A program made the position numbers and the translations under genes. Shown piece by piece: positions 53,008 to 62,400 of a DNA stretch of 63,084 nucleotides. The notes under the pieces are model-generated. The model worked only from the letters and a program-made list of their open reading frames with translations. It was not told where the DNA came from and did not search any database. The stretch lies in IMG/VR virus record IMGVR_UViG_3300002835_000181, positions 1 through 63,084 of that record; one strand, given 5' to 3'. Origin of the DNA: a virus. Every line of letters begins with the position of its first letter. The stretch's first letter is position 1.

Positions 53008-55053
53008 TTAATTCCTATAAATGCCACCATATATGTCAGCATTGGCTGAAGATGTAAACCATTCTGGACCTTTGTACATCTCGTTATCTTTTTTATTGGA
53101 TGTTGGCATCTGTTTGAGATTGCCACCAATAATATTGTAGTCTGGAGAGGCTAATGTGCGATTGATTTGTCTTGCTAACATATTTGCAATTATTAAAGCA
53201 CTATAACGGTCTTTTCTTAATCGGCCCTTTTTACCACTAGCACTTTTAACTTCTGGAGTATCCCATCTGTCTCGTCCTCCAAATCCGCTACTAGTATGAC
53301 GCATTACTATAGTTGTAAGTTCATTTTTAAGTTCTTCTATTTCTAATATGCATTCGCTCAAAGTATCATATATTGGATTTAGATCAGCATCTATAATTTT
53401 TCTACCTTCTTCTTCTATGGCCAAGCCTAAAGTTAAATTATCGAATCTTGGAAATAATATAGCCTTGTCTTCTAGATCTTTTCTTAATCCATGATTGGCT
53501 TGTGCTGTCCAATCTGCTTTGGCAAATTGCACCAACTCTAGTATGTGCAATCCTGGTTGAGCGTCTGTATCTTTAGCTTTATCATAATTTATGATAGGCC
53601 AAATTAATTTCTCTCCAGATTTTAATTTATCTGGATCATGTAATGCTTCTTCAATAGCCACACCTCCACCCTGAGCATCCATACCTATTTTTAGAGGAGT
53701 AAATGTTTCCATTAAACTACGAATTTTTCTAGCACAAAAACCATAAAAATCATGATCTTCTACTAGTCCTGTCTTTTGTCTTTCTTTAAAATTACTTCTA
53801 TTAGTAGTCCAACAATATACAATTCTATTATGATCTGGATGTAATTCTAAAATAACTATACTAAAATTATCTTGTTCGCTAGCAGGATCGATACCGTAAA
53901 TATATTGTTTGGATGGATCACCCTTGATTCGAGTATCAAAAACTACCTTATTACTGTTTGGTAGTATAATTTCTTTATTGTCTCCTGTAACACAACTTTC
54001 TATCAAGCTTCTTTTAAAGAACCCATCACTATCTGCTGTAAAACATGCGGCATATTCCATGTTATATATACCGCTATGGATAGTAGCTTTAGCACGAGCC
54101 ACCTGTTTATCATCCATAAAACCAACAGGAATTAATTCGTATGGAATTCTAATAATACTATAGTCTTTCCAATTAAAATTATCAGGAACTTCCCCATTAA
54201 ATATTTCTTCTAATTTCCTCTGATCTCCTTGGCTTTCAATAATAGATTTATATCTTCTCCAATAACTAGCAAAATGTTTGAAAGCATAATCAGCTGTTCC
54301 GCTAATAATTGCTTGATTACCCATTTTAGTTTCTAGGCTTTCAAGTTCTTCATTCCATATGCCAGCTTCTTTCATGGCTTTTTTCTTAGCTTGTTCTTTA
54401 ACGTTTTGAATTGGACTAGCGCTAACTGCTGCGAACCCTGATACTACTGTTTCGTAAATATCAGGACTAATAGATGCAAATTCGTCAGCAATAATAATAT
54501 GGGCGCGCAAACCTCTGATTTTGCTACCATCACCCATAGGAATAGCCACCGCCCAACTTTCACCTAATCTAATGGTACATCTGTCTACATCTCGTCTTGG
54601 ACCATCATCATTACCATTAAAAATACTTCTTAAAATTGAACTATTACGCCAAATAGTTTCCATATATTCAAAGATAATTTTACTTTGTCTAAAAGCCGCA
54701 CCTACGATAACAATTTTAGTTCCTGGATTAAATATGCATCTTAATACAGCATATAACGCTAGAAGAAACGACTTACCCCAGCCACGACTAGCAATATACA
54801 TTGGAAACGGACGTATCCAAAACTCTTGCAATATAGCAATTTGAATAGGATGAAGTTCTATATCAAATAATAATTTACAAGTCATACCGAAATATTTAGG
54901 ATCGCGCATCAACTTAATTAAATGTAAATCAGGATTTTCTATATCAATTTTTTGTCTACGAATCATGTGATTATCTGAGATCTCTATTTTTGATAGATCT
55001 CCAAGATTCAACCACGCATCTTCGAACATATGTTTATTCTTGATTTGGGACAT
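53008..55053 (-). CDS. terL: Terminase large subunit
   Basis: 681 residues. ATPase domain: Walker A-like ASRGWGKSF (88-96), Walker B IIIADE (186-191), with LRAHII before it. Nuclease domain: YGIDPASEQDNF (Asp389) and KIGMDAQGGG (Asp459), the RNase H-like acidic residues. It cuts and pumps DNA into the prohead through the portal encoded next. It overlaps the ERCC4 gene upstream by 20 bases. Confidence 0.93.
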   Translation of the reverse strand: MSQIKNKHMFEDAWLNLGDLSKIEISDNHMIRRQKIDIENPDLHLIKLMRDPKYFGMTCKLLFDIELHPIQIAILQEFWIRPFPMYIASRGWGKSFLLALYAVLRCIFNPGTKIVIVGAAFRQSKIIFEYMETIWRNSSILRSIFNGNDDGPRRDVDRCTIRLGESWAVAIPMGDGSKIRGLRAHIIIADEFASISPDIYETVVSGFAAVSASPIQNVKEQAKKKAMKEAGIWNEELESLETKMGNQAIISGTADYAFKHFASYWRRYKSIIESQGDQRKLEEIFNGEVPDNFNWKDYSIIRIPYELIPVGFMDDKQVARAKATIHSGIYNMEYAACFTADSDGFFKRSLIESCVTGDNKEIILPNSNKVVFDTRIKGDPSKQYIYGIDPASEQDNFSIVILELHPDHNRIVYCWTTNRSNFKERQKTGLVEDHDFYGFCARKIRSLMETFTPLKIGMDAQGGGVAIEEALHDPDKLKSGEKLIWPIINYDKAKDTDAQPGLHILELVQFAKADWTAQANHGLRKDLEDKAILFPRFDNLTLGLAIEEEGRKIIDADLNPIYDTLSECILEIEELKNELTTIVMRHTSSGFGGRDRWDTPEVKSASGKKGRLRKDRYSALIIANMLARQINRTLASPDYNIIGGNLKQMPTSNKKDNEMYKGPEWFTSSANADIYGGIYRN

Positions 55054-55501
55054 ACTTATCGTAAACTCTTTTCATAATGGATAGTGCTGTTTTTTCTGCC
55101 CAATGAGGAGATCCGCAAAATATGACATGTATATTATGATATATCGATAATTCTGTAACAAATTTCATAATAAATGCTGGAGAGATTTTGATATGTTTCC
55201 ATAGTTTCTGTGGAATATCCGAACCAACAGGATAGTTCATCATCTGATCATAATTGCATTCGATAAGAATATATGCGTGTTTATATTTGCTCATACGTTC
55301 TATAACGTCCTTAAATCTTTTTTCTGTCATATTATTAGCAAGTTCTGCTATTCCATTTTTTCTCTCTATGCAAAGTAGATCCTCTAGTCCTTCTATACTA
55401 TAATCTCCAGTATCTAATTTTTTATTAGCTTTAGCATGATAGGGAAATTCCCACGGATGCTGTTCTCTGGTGTCAACTATAATAGTAAAATTATCACTCA
55501 T
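55034..55501 (-). CDS. ERCC4-type nuclease
   Basis: 155 residues with the XPF/ERCC4 nuclease motifs: VDTRE (9-13), LDTGDYS (GD at 32-33) and CIERKN (ERK at 46-48). It is a single catalytic domain without helicase or HhH part. It overlaps terminase on one side and the HNH gene on the other. It may trim branched DNA before or during packaging. Confidence 0.85.
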   Translation of the reverse strand: MSDNFTIIVDTREQHPWEFPYHAKANKKLDTGDYSIEGLEDLLCIERKNGIAELANNMTEKRFKDVIERMSKYKHAYILIECNYDQMMNYPVGSDIPQKLWKHIKISPAFIMKFVTELSIYHNIHVIFCGSPHWAEKTALSIMKRVYDKYVPNQE

Positions 55502-55761
55502 TTTTTACTCGCTACAATTCTCATAAAAGTGGGAGCAAATACTTCTTCTTGACCCTTAATCGCATCATGATGATATCTACACAATGTTACGCCATTATCT
55601 ACTACAAATCGTAGTCCTGGAAAATCAGCCCAATTTTTTATATGGTGAGCATTTAGTTTATATTTTAGATTACAGTTTGGCCATTGGCACTTAAAATGAT
55701 CTCTTTCATAAACACTAGTTCTCCATTGTATATATTTTGGATCTTTAAAATTACGTTTCAT
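55498..55761 (-). CDS. Small HNH endonuclease next to terminase
   Basis: 87 residues from the ATG at 55761 (MKRNFKDPKYIQWRTSVYERD); nine bases upstream another ATG is possible. Motifs: CQWPNCN zinc pair, NAHHIKNWAD, DNGVTLCRYHHD. This matches the HNH proteins that accompany HK97-type terminases and are needed there for cohesive-end cutting. It starts inside the terminase small subunit-like gene and ends inside the ERCC4 gene. Confidence 0.85.
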   Translation of the reverse strand: MKRNFKDPKYIQWRTSVYERDHFKCQWPNCNLKYKLNAHHIKNWADFPGLRFVVDNGVTLCRYHHDAIKGQEEVFAPTFMRIVASKK

Positions 55762-56563
55762 CAGATACACTTTCAGGAGTTAAAAATGGTTTATCTAGTG
55801 TCTTATCAGCATACGAATGATATTGTTGAAGATCTTTAATGGCTTTTTGAGTAGCCATACTGATAATTTCCATCTCTCGTCCTTCTCTCTCTCTTATTTC
55901 TTCATCTTCAAGCATACGTATAAGGCCTAACCAACTGCTTTTGCCATCTTCGATTCTTTTAATACGTTGCTCTCTGGTAGCTTTGAGATCTTTACTAATT
56001 TTTTGTTGTTCACCTAATAATTTGGTATATTCATTTGTATAATTAGCAATACTATTACGAGCAAAACTAAGCTGTGTTTCTAAATTAGCCAATTTGGGAA
56101 TATCTCTTTGATCTTCTGGTTTTTCATATTCGGCATCTACTAGACGCTGTAATTTTTCTGTTTCTGCAATATGACGCTTGCGTTCTTTCATAGAACGATT
56201 AATTAAAATATCTATTGTAATAAATTGTTTAATTTGTAGTTCTTCTGCTGGTAAAACATCTTCTCTAAACTGTCTTAGTAGATTAATCCAAATGTTTTCA
56301 AAGTATTCTAATTCGCCACTATCATTATCAAACTGTTTAACTATTTCACTCCAGAAAGTTTTACTATGTAATTTATTCTTTAAATATTCTTCATCGTTAA
56401 CAATGGTATCGTCTTCTAATAATCTATTCTCGATGATATATCTTTTAATGGGGGCGGTATTACGATTTAGTTGATCGGCAATAGTATCTATAGTTAATGA
56501 TTTAACATTATCTCGTATAAATTTTTCTTCATCTAAACTTAATTGTCCACGTTTTTTACTCAT
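55751..56563 (-). CDS. Terminase small subunit-like DNA-binding protein
   Basis: 270 residues. The N-terminal HTH (LDEEKFIRDNVKSLTIDTIADQLNRNTAPIKRYI) is followed by a long charged coiled coil (KERKRHIAETEKLQRLVDAEYEK and onward). Position and build agree with a small terminase that recognises phage DNA. The ATG overlaps the sigma factor stop. Confidence 0.65.
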   Translation of the reverse strand: MSKKRGQLSLDEEKFIRDNVKSLTIDTIADQLNRNTAPIKRYIIENRLLEDDTIVNDEEYLKNKLHSKTFWSEIVKQFDNDSGELEYFENIWINLLRQFREDVLPAEELQIKQFITIDILINRSMKERKRHIAETEKLQRLVDAEYEKPEDQRDIPKLANLETQLSFARNSIANYTNEYTKLLGEQQKISKDLKATREQRIKRIEDGKSSWLGLIRMLEDEEIREREGREMEIISMATQKAIKDLQQYHSYADKTLDKPFLTPESVSDET

Positions 56564-57182
56564 AATTATGATCTTTTAAAATTGATTGGATATGTTTTTG
56601 CAGTTGAACCAACTCGTTTTTAGTTACTTTTATGCCGCCCTTAACCTTTAAATAAGTTTCTCTATATTTTGTATGAATATTATCCTCAATAATTTTTAAT
56701 ATTTCGTTATTAGATATATTGTCTAATAAATTATTTTCTGATTGATGTTCTGAGGTTTCTATATCAACAGGCTTCATTAGATTTTTTTTGGTGTTGTTTC
56801 GTTCTATCCATTGGGAATAAATGGAGCAATTGTCCTTATTGGTATATTTAGCACACTGATTGGAACTTTTTTTATAATCAGGATCAAAAAATGGACAACC
56901 TACACAAACATTATCAGGGCGATAGTAGTTGTCTCTTTTAAAATTAAATAAACGATTTCTTACGTGGGTCCACAAAAAGTTTTCTAGTGGGCGTTTGTGA
57001 TCATAATTTTCTAATCCTTCAAGAGCAAACATGGCGGCTTGCTGTTTCATATCATCAATTTCATGATATCCAAATTTAAATTTATAGATTAGTTTTTTAC
57101 TTATATTATCAACGGCCTCTAAAAAATCTTTTTCTGTAATTTTTTTTCTGGTAAAAATATCATTCTTTTTTGGTTTTGTCAT
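56556..57182 (-). CDS. Phage sigma factor with a four-Cys insert (late transcription)
   Basis: 208 residues. Residues 15-85 match sigma region 2: YKFKFGYHEIDDMKQQAAMFALEGLENYDHKRPLENFLWTHVRNRL is split over helices 2.1-2.4. Cys93, Cys96, Cys110 and Cys119 follow, a possible zinc knuckle where most sigmas have none. The C-terminus has a weak region-4-like helix pair only. It resembles T4 gp55 in lacking a clear -35 reader. It is encoded just before the packaging genes and probably drives late transcription. Confidence 0.7.
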   Translation of the reverse strand: MTKPKKNDIFTRKKITEKDFLEAVDNISKKLIYKFKFGYHEIDDMKQQAAMFALEGLENYDHKRPLENFLWTHVRNRLFNFKRDNYYRPDNVCVGCPFFDPDYKKSSNQCAKYTNKDNCSIYSQWIERNNTKKNLMKPVDIETSEHQSENNLLDNISNNEILKIIEDNIHTKYRETYLKVKGGIKVTKNELVQLQKHIQSILKDHNYE

Positions 57183-57312
57183 TATCGTCTTCTAATAATT
57201 CCTCTATGGTTTTATTATCAACATTCTGAGCAGCTAGATCCTTTTCTATATTTAGATCTTCTGAAGCTGTGACTTTTAGTGTGGAATCTACAAAATGATC
57301 AATTTTATTCAT
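57160..57312 (-). CDS. Small acidic protein before the sigma factor (50 aa)
   Basis: 50 residues (MNKIDHFVDSTLKV...), acidic at the C-terminus (IEELLEDDNDKTKKE), overlapping the sigma ATG by 23 bases. AAGGTG precedes its ATG, and a good promoter lies upstream. Nothing like it is recognised. It may regulate the sigma factor. Confidence 0.5.
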   Translation of the reverse strand: MNKIDHFVDSTLKVTASEDLNIEKDLAAQNVDNKTIEELLEDDNDKTKKE

Positions 57313-57320
57313 ATTTCACC

Positions 57321-57348
57321 TTGCATTGATATTAATCTGGTCTAATAT
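57321..57348 (+). promoter_or_regulatory. Possible divergent promoter for the AT-hook/thioredoxin pair
   Basis: TTGCAT (57321-57326), 16 bases, TAATAT (57343-57348) on the + strand, overlapping the opposing promoter. Weaker than that one. Confidence 0.35.
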
Positions 57349-57350
57349 AC

Positions 57351-57378
57351 ATTATAGTTCTTTTTTACACTAAGTAAA
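57351..57378 (-). promoter_or_regulatory. Sigma70-like promoter for the sigma factor operon
   Basis: On the - strand: TTTACT (57378-57373), 16-base spacer, TATAAT (57356-57351). It would start about 30 bases before ATG 57312. Host-type promoter, as needed to make the late sigma factor first. Confidence 0.6.
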
Positions 57379-57394
57379 GGAAAAGGGTGATTAT

Positions 57395-57595
57395 ATGAGT
57401 CGTAATTATAAAAAGTGGACCCAAACAGACATTCAGTTTATATTAGACAATCAAAATATGCTGGATAAGGATGTTGCTGTGAAACTCAGTGAAATAACTG
57501 GTCAAAGTATATCAGCAAGCATGGTTAGACGTCAAAGACGCAAGAGTGGTATTGCCAAAAGAAGAGGGCGTCCAAAGAAGGTTGCATCAGTATGA
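57395..57595 (+). CDS. Small AT-hook DNA-binding protein (66 aa)
   Basis: 66 residues. An HTH-like N-terminal part (KWTQTDIQFILDNQNMLDKDVAVKLSEITGQSISASMVRRQRRKSG) ends in KRRGRPKKV, a classic AT-hook. The start follows AAAGGAAAAGGGTG. In an AT-rich genome it could bind widely, as a nucleoid-type or regulatory protein. It is divergent from the sigma factor operon. Confidence 0.65.
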   Translation: MSRNYKKWTQTDIQFILDNQNMLDKDVAVKLSEITGQSISASMVRRQRRKSGIAKRRGRPKKVASV

Positions 57596-58011
57596 TTACG
57601 GAACAGGAATATTTAAAGTCATTAACTAAACTACAGGAAAGGGAAAAATTATCATTATTAGCTAGTGAGAATGGTAAAAAATTTTTAGAAGAATATAAGA
57701 AGGCACTAGAAACTGCCAAAAAAGATAATAAACAAATTTTCTTATTATTTTATATGGTTGGTTGTGATGGATGTAATGTTATTAAATATTTACTAGATAA
57801 CAATGATAGTATTAAAAATATATTATCTAATTATATAGTGCTATATTATAATGCTACTCAAACCAGAAGCTCTTTGGTACAAAAATATAATATATATTCT
57901 TATCCGGCCTGTTTGATTATTAATGATTCTGAAAAAGTAATTAAGCAGAAGTTGGGGATTAAAGTGTTTGATGATCCGTCTGTGGATTTTTTAGCTTGGT
58001 TAAATAGTTAA
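57592..58011 (+). CDS. Thioredoxin-like protein
   Basis: 139 residues with a thioredoxin fold: FLLFYMVGCDGCNVIKYLL (active Cys58 and Cys61) and the cis-Pro loop SYPACLI (Pro104). There is no signal peptide, so it acts in the cytoplasm. The ATG overlaps the AT-hook gene stop. It may reduce the phage ribonucleotide reductase, or help the Cys-rich adhesins encoded next to it on the opposite strand. Confidence 0.8.
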   Translation: MITEQEYLKSLTKLQEREKLSLLASENGKKFLEEYKKALETAKKDNKQIFLLFYMVGCDGCNVIKYLLDNNDSIKNILSNYIVLYYNATQTRSSLVQKYNIYSYPACLIINDSEKVIKQKLGIKVFDDPSVDFLAWLNS

Positions 58012-58021
58012 TTTTTAATTA

Positions 58022-59542
58022 TTATGGTATTGGATTCAATATCATATTAAATTCACAATCTGGCTCAACCAATTCTTCATTTTCATCATAGTATGGATTA
58101 AAAGCATTAGCAAACCATCCTGCAAATACTGTAGCCACATCAGTAACAATATCGTACGGATTAAGTGGAGGGTTAGGAATATTTACTCCAGCACTAAAAA
58201 TTGTAGTTGTTCCATTGATAACATTAGCACTACTAAATGTTAGAGTCATACTTGTGGATGAAATACTTCTATTAACCTGTAATTCATAAAAAACTTCCCC
58301 ATATCCTGCTATAATTTGACTTCCTGTTGCTTGATTATTAAAATTACCATTAATATCAAAAGCTGCTGTAATAATTAGTGTTGAATTTAAAATACTATTA
58401 ATATAGTTAGCTAGTGCTAAAGCGTCCGGATTATTAACAGCTGGTCCAGATGTTGGAAATTGACATCCCTCTATTTTAAATTTTAGTTCGTCACAGTTTA
58501 ATACTGGTTCAGGGGTGCTGGTTGGAACACAGTCTGCTGGATCAACTTCTGAATCTACTATGGATCCTAAAGGAACAGGATCTGTGCATCCTACAGCAAC
58601 ACAGCTGGCAAATATTAAATATGACTCATCAGTATCTGCATCTTCTGCTACTAAAAATATCATGGTAACACCATTATGACATCCTTCTTCGCTATTGCAG
58701 TTTAATAAAAATAGAGCATCATTAATTTCGTCATTAATATTAGGAATATTTATAGTAAAAGATGCTGATCTTTCTCCTGCTGTGTATGGTACGAAGCCGT
58801 CAACAGGAGTACTCTGACTAGTACAATTATTATAATTGTTCATATCAAATTCTTCACCAACATACATTCCTTCTGGAGTAATAATTTTAGGAATAAAATT
58901 TGTGCGACAGCATCTGTGTCCACCGGCGCATGATACTTGTCTCAAACCTATATCTGGAACATTAACTTCTCTAATAGTATCAAGATAAAATGCATATCCT
59001 TTAATGGTTGTTTTAAGATTTGGTGGAATAGTAATAATTACTGGTTCTACAGGAATGCATTTTGGAGGAGATACACATAAGCCAGTGATATGGTCAACTA
59101 CTGCACAAGATCCACATTCATTACTAGATAATTTTAAATCTTTAACTAGGCCGAATGTATTATTTTTAGGATAAGATAATAATTCATTAAAAAATGATGT
59201 ATATGAACTATTACCATAATTTATAATGGAAGATAGTCTTTGATTACATAATGGATAATTCGCGCTTTCTGGATATCCACTATCAAACTGCCCATTAGAA
59301 AAATCATATTTATTACTACGTAAAGCTTGCGGAGTTAATGTTAATCGTACATTTCTAGATGTATTATATGTTATTCCAAATGGAATATTAATATTATCAT
59401 AAAGATCAGATAGTATTTTTTTAGAATAAGTATAACGAGACGATGCTAAAATAGTTTCTTTATCATAATTTGTATTAAAAAGCGGCTTAATAGTATGATC
59501 TATATGATTAGCTTGTTTATTAGAATCAGGAGTAAATAACAT
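58022..59542 (-). CDS. Adhesin/tail fibre-like protein, paralogue A (506 aa)
   Basis: 506 residues. The first 130 residues (MLFTPDSNKQANHIDHTIKP; SSRYTYSKKILSD; RLTLTPQALRSNKYDF) are closely related to the start of the 59596-62367 protein. A shared middle domain carries GYAFYLD...GGHRCCRTNFIPKI and CHNGVTMIFLVAEDA. The C-terminal 150 residues differ. Cys are frequent. Likely a virion surface protein whose variable end meets the host. It converges on the thioredoxin-like gene with a ten-base gap. Confidence 0.65.
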   Translation of the reverse strand: MLFTPDSNKQANHIDHTIKPLFNTNYDKETILASSRYTYSKKILSDLYDNINIPFGITYNTSRNVRLTLTPQALRSNKYDFSNGQFDSGYPESANYPLCNQRLSSIINYGNSSYTSFFNELLSYPKNNTFGLVKDLKLSSNECGSCAVVDHITGLCVSPPKCIPVEPVIITIPPNLKTTIKGYAFYLDTIREVNVPDIGLRQVSCAGGHRCCRTNFIPKIITPEGMYVGEEFDMNNYNNCTSQSTPVDGFVPYTAGERSASFTINIPNINDEINDALFLLNCNSEEGCHNGVTMIFLVAEDADTDESYLIFASCVAVGCTDPVPLGSIVDSEVDPADCVPTSTPEPVLNCDELKFKIEGCQFPTSGPAVNNPDALALANYINSILNSTLIITAAFDINGNFNNQATGSQIIAGYGEVFYELQVNRSISSTSMTLTFSSANVINGTTTIFSAGVNIPNPPLNPYDIVTDVATVFAGWFANAFNPYYDENEELVEPDCEFNMILNPIP

Positions 59543-59572
59543 AATTTGACCTTAAAAAATTTAATAAATAGA

Positions 59573-59578
59573 TACACC
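59573..59578 (-). promoter_or_regulatory. Putative late promoter motif GGTGTA before adhesin A
   Basis: GGTGTATCTATTTATT on the - strand, in the spacer between the two large adhesins, 30 bases before ATG 59542. Confidence 0.45.
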
Positions 59579-59595
59579 ACTAAAATACAATTAGA

Positions 59596-62367
59596 TTAGC
59601 ACGACGGTGGTGGGTTGGGAACGAATGTTCCAGCAGTACCTCCGTCATTACAGGCGCTATCGGTAAAGGTTGCTGTACCACCAACATTGCCTCTATTTTT
59701 AGAAGTATCTGAGAATGTTGCGTCAGTAGCAACCGATCCTGTTGTTTCATTAATACTTGAATCAGTAAATAGGGCATGTTCCATATATCCATAATTTTTA
59801 CTACTATCATGGAATGTTACTGTACTATGAGAGAAATACATTGTACTAGATTGTCTTGTTGATGTATTATAAAAATCTCCACTTCCATTAAATATAAAAT
59901 TAGAACCCATGCTTGAAGTATCATAAAATATTACATTTCCGGTAACAGTACCTTCTGTTGCTGATGAATTATCATAAAATTCTGCATTTCCAGTTATAGT
60001 GGATCTATCAACATTTGAGCCTGTTCTGAACTTAACTGGAGAAGCTGATATTGTGATATCCGCATCTTGTAAAAAGCCTCCATTAATAAATTCACAAGTT
60101 TCTGATGCTTGTATCTGAATGGGGCTAGAGCAACTGTCGCCAGCAAATACATGTCCACCGTCACATAATAAATTAGCGCATGATAATGATACTCCTAAAG
60201 TACCACTAGTATTGATTGTTACATTATTCAATACGATACTATTAGAAGAAAAATAATCGTTTGGTATTTTACTGACATTGCCAGCAATTAGCACATTGTC
60301 ACCATTCGCCGGTAAGGCGGATGCGGGACTTAATCCTGATGAATCTTCCCAATTATTTAAATTTGTCCATTCGGTATCAGTAGTACCAACAAATTTATAA
60401 GCTCCACTGGGTTGAGGATCTCGCCAAGCTTGACCATCACCATTAGAACCTGTCATTAGATTTAAACATGGTTGAGGCTCACAAACAGCATCTCCATTTT
60501 CATTAACTCGTACGGCACACTCTCCTTGAGGAACCCAACCATAACCTGAATTAAAGGGGTGAGCTGGATATCTATCGTTAACTCCAGAACATAATACTAT
60601 AGTACCGTCCCATTCGTCAATAGTATCCCATGTTTCTCCATCACATAATACTTGAAGATCAAAATTTTTGGATCCCACAGTACCATAGAATAGTGGAGTG
60701 AATGGGTTGGGTAAATCATTTAAATATCCAAAAGTATTATCATAACTTATAATTCCACTACCATAAATATAATTATCTTGATCAGTAATTCTCCAAACAT
60801 TATAATTTGGACAATTACCAATATTATCACATTCTTCACAAGTTCCACATTCATATGGTCCACCAACTTGCTCCCAACCTTCTCCTGGGTCTGTTTCGGA
60901 GCATGTTCTGGTTACGCAATCACCTCCTTGTTCAAAACAATATACTGGCGCCGGAGGATCGCATGGATCATCAGAGCAAGAACTTTCACATTCTCCAATG
61001 GTAGCATATGGCCCACTATCTTGAGTCCATCCATCGCCAGATGGAGTAGATGTAGCACATTGTCTAACCACACAATCTTGATCTGGACAGTTGGGTTGAT
61101 CAATTTTTGAAAAGCAATAATACGGAGGATCGCAAGGATCGTCGGCACAATCTGGACATGATCCTATGTATGGACCTCCAACCTGAGTCCAACCAGTTTC
61201 TCCAATAGGAGATTGTGCTGCACAGGTACGTATTATACAATCTTTAAAACCATCATACATTGATATTGTCTTTTCAAAACAATATACTGACGATGGTGGA
61301 GGAGGCGGTTCACAAGGTACTGCGGAAGATTCTGTATCACAGTCTATAGTTCCTATTGGCTTTTTACCAAAAGATCCTGGAACTACACAACTAGAAAATA
61401 ATAATACTTTTTCATTGGTTGTTGTTTCGCCAACCAAGAAAACCATTGTTACTCCATTATGACATCTGCTAAGTGTACAATCTAAATAAAATGATAATGA
61501 TGTTAATACTGATGGATCATTCAATACAAATTGAAAAGTATCTGATCTATCATAAGGACTAACTCTTGTAAATCCTGGAGCTGGTATTTGTCCACTACTG
61601 CCTCCATAAAAATAAATATTATTCATACTAATATTTCTATTAGCAACTATAATATTGTTATTATCATCAACTAATATTGGTTTAAATATTGTTGAATTGC
61701 ATGTATGACCACCCCAACAGGTAGGATTTCGGTCTCCTATTCCTGGTATATTTATAGGTCTACTATTATGTAAATAAAATGCATAACCTTCAATTACTGG
61801 TTTAAAATCTTGATATAATGGTTCTGGAGTACAATCTATTTGAGGAATACATTCTTCAGGAGGAGAGCAGAGACAAGACGATGGATCTAGTACTGATCCT
61901 GATGGACAAACTATAGAACATACTGGCGGATTTGTAGTGTCACACAAATCGCTACTATTATTTCCATCCACTATATATAGTGATGTGTCTTGAGGATATA
62001 ATAAGTTGTCTTCTGTTTTGCGACTCCAATGCAAACTGCCATATTTATATATTGATGTTAAATTTTGATCACAAAAATAATAAACATCATTAAATGGATA
62101 TCCACGATCAAATTGCCCACGATTAAAATCGTATTTATTACTTCTAATAGCCTGTGGGGTCAGAGTTAGTCTTATATTTTTAGCTATATTATATGTTATA
62201 TTAACTGGTATACTAAAATATTCATACGAATCAGATAATATTTTTTTAGAATAGGTATAGCGTGATGAGGATAATACTGTTTGAGTACTATTATTCTTAT
62301 TTGATACTGGTTTTACTGTATGATCTATGTGATTAATATTTTTAGATGGATCGGGAGTAAATAGCAT
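59596..62367 (-). CDS. Adhesin/tail fibre-like protein, paralogue B (923 aa)
   Basis: 923 residues. N-terminal domain shared with paralogue A (MLFTPDPSKNINHIDHTVKP), then the same GYAFYLH and CHNGVTMVFLVGE blocks. Three tandem Cys-rich repeats of about 50 residues follow, with the pattern YCF...DC..R.C...P.G.GW.Q.GGPY...C. A G8-like stretch then leads to a C-terminal solenoid of short repeats (AEFYDNSS, VIFYDTSS, ATFSDTSKNRG, ATFTDSACN). It is probably a long receptor-binding protein. Confidence 0.65.
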   Translation of the reverse strand: MLFTPDPSKNINHIDHTVKPVSNKNNSTQTVLSSSRYTYSKKILSDSYEYFSIPVNITYNIAKNIRLTLTPQAIRSNKYDFNRGQFDRGYPFNDVYYFCDQNLTSIYKYGSLHWSRKTEDNLLYPQDTSLYIVDGNNSSDLCDTTNPPVCSIVCPSGSVLDPSSCLCSPPEECIPQIDCTPEPLYQDFKPVIEGYAFYLHNSRPINIPGIGDRNPTCWGGHTCNSTIFKPILVDDNNNIIVANRNISMNNIYFYGGSSGQIPAPGFTRVSPYDRSDTFQFVLNDPSVLTSLSFYLDCTLSRCHNGVTMVFLVGETTTNEKVLLFSSCVVPGSFGKKPIGTIDCDTESSAVPCEPPPPPSSVYCFEKTISMYDGFKDCIIRTCAAQSPIGETGWTQVGGPYIGSCPDCADDPCDPPYYCFSKIDQPNCPDQDCVVRQCATSTPSGDGWTQDSGPYATIGECESSCSDDPCDPPAPVYCFEQGGDCVTRTCSETDPGEGWEQVGGPYECGTCEECDNIGNCPNYNVWRITDQDNYIYGSGIISYDNTFGYLNDLPNPFTPLFYGTVGSKNFDLQVLCDGETWDTIDEWDGTIVLCSGVNDRYPAHPFNSGYGWVPQGECAVRVNENGDAVCEPQPCLNLMTGSNGDGQAWRDPQPSGAYKFVGTTDTEWTNLNNWEDSSGLSPASALPANGDNVLIAGNVSKIPNDYFSSNSIVLNNVTINTSGTLGVSLSCANLLCDGGHVFAGDSCSSPIQIQASETCEFINGGFLQDADITISASPVKFRTGSNVDRSTITGNAEFYDNSSATEGTVTGNVIFYDTSSMGSNFIFNGSGDFYNTSTRQSSTMYFSHSTVTFHDSSKNYGYMEHALFTDSSINETTGSVATDATFSDTSKNRGNVGGTATFTDSACNDGGTAGTFVPNPPPSC
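60825..61285 (-). repeat. Three tandem Cys-rich protein repeats in adhesin B
   Basis: Three copies of about 50 codons with the framework YCF - DC - R.C - GW.Q.(G/S)GPY - C..C, joined by DDPCDPP linkers. Spacing of Cys is kept while other residues drift, so the repeats are old rather than freshly duplicated. Confidence 0.7.
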
Positions 62368-62400
62368 AATAAGTTCTCGTATAGATTTTATATAACTAAA

